DNA of 64,000 nucleotides, taken from NCBI RefSeq assembly GCF_013459645.1, contig NZ_CP054861.1:5258001-5322000 (forward strand), in the 5' to 3' direction. Made by a program: the position numbers and the translations under genes. The stretch's first letter is position 1; the number at the start of each line of letters is the position of its first letter. Below are positions 62,796 through 64,000 of the stretch, piece by piece. Below the pieces are notes generated by a model. The model was given only the letters and a program-made list of their open reading frames with translations. It had not been told where the DNA came from and did not search any database. This stretch comes from Martelella sp. NC20 (GTDB lineage: Bacteria > Pseudomonadota > Alphaproteobacteria > Rhizobiales > Rhizobiaceae).

Positions 62796-63884
62796 TCACC
62801 GCAGCCGCGCGCCTTCGGGCGAGAACAGCCGCATGCAGCCCTTCTGGCATGTCAGCCATATCCGCTCCCCGGAGGAGTGATCCTGCCCTTCGCGCTGTTC
62901 GACGGTGAGATCCTGTCCGTCCGCAAGACGGCAGTAGAGATAGCGCGTGCCGCCGAGATATTCGGCAAAATCCACTGTGGCTTCAAACGAAGAACCGCTG
63001 TTTTCGCCGATGGTCAGGTGCTCCGGCCGAATACCGAGCTTGACCGGCCCGCTCTCAGTCGTCGCTTCGACGGGCGGATCGACGACAATCGTCTGTCCGC
63101 CGACGAAAAGACTTCCCGCCGGGCCGGCGGTCGCGTCAATGATGTTCATCCGCGGCGAGCCGATGAAGCCGGCGACGAACAGGTTGTTCGGATCTTCATA
63201 GACATCGCGCGGCGTGCCCACCTGCTCGATCCTGCCGTCACGCAGGACGACGATCCGGTCGGCAAGCGTCATGGCCTCGGTCTGGTCGTGCGTGACGTAG
63301 ATCATGGTGTTGCCGAGTTCGCGATGCAGCCTTGCGATCTCGATGCGCATGCTGACCCTGAGTTCGGCATCGAGATTGGACAGCGGCTCATCGAACAGGA
63401 AGGCGAGCGGCTTGCGCACGATTGCCCGGCCGATCGCGACGCGCTGCCGCTGCCCGCCCGAAAGCTGGCCCGGCCGCCGGTCGAGCAGCGGGCCGATCTT
63501 CAGGATTTCGGCAGCCGCTTCGACCTGACGTTCGATTTCGGGCGGCGGCGTCCTGGCGATTTCAAGGCCGAAGGCAAGGTTCTGGCGCACGCTCATATGC
63601 GGATAGAGCGCATAGGACTGGAACACCATGGCGATGCCCCGCTTCGAGGGATCGAGGTCGGTGACGTCGCGTCCGGCGATGAGAATGTCACCGTCGGTGA
63701 CATCCTCCAGGCCCGCGATCATCCGGAGCAGCGTGGACTTGCCGCAGCCCGATGGGCCGACGAAGACCACGAACTCGCCGCCCTTGATGGCGAGATCGAG
63801 ACCGTGAATGACATCGACCGCGCCGAAGCTCTTGCGCACGCCGTGAAGCGTGATGTCGGCCTTTTCCTGCGATAATGTGCTCAT
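62796..63884 (-). CDS. Sugar ABC transporter ATPase (UgpC/MalK type)
   Basis: 362 residues, the ATPase of a carbohydrate importer (CUT1 class). Walker [10 protein letters not shown] (residues 43-51), Q-loop [19 protein letters not shown], signature [15 protein letters not shown], Walker [16 protein letters not shown] and the switch VTHDQTEAM. The C-terminal 120 residues form the TOBE/regulatory domain ([14 protein letters not shown]). One base separates its start codon from the stop of the upstream GH127-like gene. The permease and binding-protein genes are not in the window and should lie further upstream. Confidence 0.92.
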   Translation of the reverse strand: MSTLSQEKADITLHGVRKSFGAVDVIHGLDLAIKGGEFVVFVGPSGCGKSTLLRMIAGLEDVTDGDILIAGRDVTDLDPSKRGIAMVFQSYALYPHMSVRQNLAFGLEIARTPPPEIERQVEAAAEILKIGPLLDRRPGQLSGGQRQRVAIGRAIVRKPLAFLFDEPLSNLDAELRVSMRIEIARLHRELGNTMIYVTHDQTEAMTLADRIVVLRDGRIEQVGTPRDVYEDPNNLFVAGFIGSPRMNIIDATAGPAGSLFVGGQTIVVDPPVEATTESGPVKLGIRPEHLTIGENSGSSFEATVDFAEYLGGTRYLYCRLADGQDLTVEQREGQDHSSGERIWLTCQKGCMRLFSPEGARLR

Positions 63885-63885
63885 C

Positions 63886-64000
63886 TTAAGTCCTGACCCA
63901 GACGAGCATCTCGCCAGGCTCCCGGTTATCCCAGAGGTGATAGGGAACGAAGCGAGCCGTCACCGGACGAAGATCGGGGGCCTTCCGGTCGTAAAGCCGG
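63886..64000 (-). CDS. C-terminus of a GH127-type glycoside hydrolase (partial)
   Basis: Only the last 37 codons are present; the gene runs off the right edge. The frame reads [20 protein letters not shown] followed by [17 protein letters not shown] and stop. This resembles the end of GH127 (beta-L-arabinofuranosidase, DUF1680) proteins, which finish with a P-Y-x-x-W-x-N-R-x-P-G-E-M-x-V-W pattern. It would supply arabinose or a related sugar to the following transport and catabolic genes. The call rests on this short motif only. Confidence 0.65.
   Translation of the reverse strand, partial: RLYDRKAPDLRPVTARFVPYHLWDNREPGEMLVWVRT

Overview
The window looks like chromosome of an alphaproteobacterium of the Hyphomicrobiales (Rhizobiales), probably Rhizobiaceae or a close relative. 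The evidence is a PodJ-type polarity factor, the TauE/SafE plus TIGR02186 gene pair, a 108-bp element built like the rhizobial intergenic mosaic element RIME1, and a GC-rich coding style. The species cannot be named from the sequence.

Layout. (1) 1-10.0 kb is ordinary chromosome: the 3' part of aconitase acnA, a RIME-like repeat, an orphan DnaB-like RecA-fold ATPase, a secreted DUF1223 protein, a podJ-like gene, a TSUP anion exporter and its TIGR02186 partner. (2) 10.0-19.6 kb is a surface-glycan block of lower GC: an FkbM methyltransferase with a tandem-repeat tail, two glycosyltransferases, a GDP-mannose 4,6-dehydratase and a 1191-residue three-domain glycosyltransferase. (3) 19.6-20.9 kb is a dead ISAs1-type element, itself interrupted by a 103-bp MITE-like insertion flanked by TA. 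(4) 21.0-27.4 kb pairs a branched-chain-amino-acid-type ABC importer with a flavoprotein aromatic hydroxylase transcribed divergently from the transporter genes. (5) 27.4-28.0 kb is a graveyard: the end of an AraC-type regulator and the end of an IS630 transposase. (6) 28.0-41.2 kb is one long minus-strand operon: a TetR regulator, five genes laid out like acetophenone carboxylase (two HyuA-like, one HyuB-like, one acetone-carboxylase-gamma-like, one unknown), an acyl-CoA ligase, an OB-fold/thiolase pair, an SDR and an outer-membrane channel. (7) 41.4-42.0 kb holds a TniB fragment fused to an IS1182-type transposase end. (8) 42.3-59.0 kb is an unusual surface or adhesion island: a 1531-residue autotransporter surrounded by at least five paralogous Ig-like-repeat loci without visible signal peptides, three of which share an upstream sequence with an inverted repeat. 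(9) 59.2-64.0 kb is a minus-strand sugar or sugar-acid operon (GH127 end, MalK-type ATPase, PdxA2-like dehydrogenase, SMP-30 lactonase, beta-propeller, four-carbon sugar-acid kinase); the kinase is cut short by an IS481 remnant.

How the parts may work together. The operon in (6) encodes a coherent route: alcohol to ketone (SDR), ketone carboxylation (Apc-like), activation of the beta-keto acid (ligase), thiolysis (thiolase with OB-fold partner), with uptake through the outer-membrane channel. By analogy with ethylbenzene/acetophenone metabolism the substrate is probably an aryl alkyl ketone, but this is inference. The neighbouring importer and hydroxylase in (4) suggest an island for aromatic compounds. 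The most novel-looking part is (8), where the autotransporter, the Ig-like family and the shared upstream motif may form one regulated surface system.
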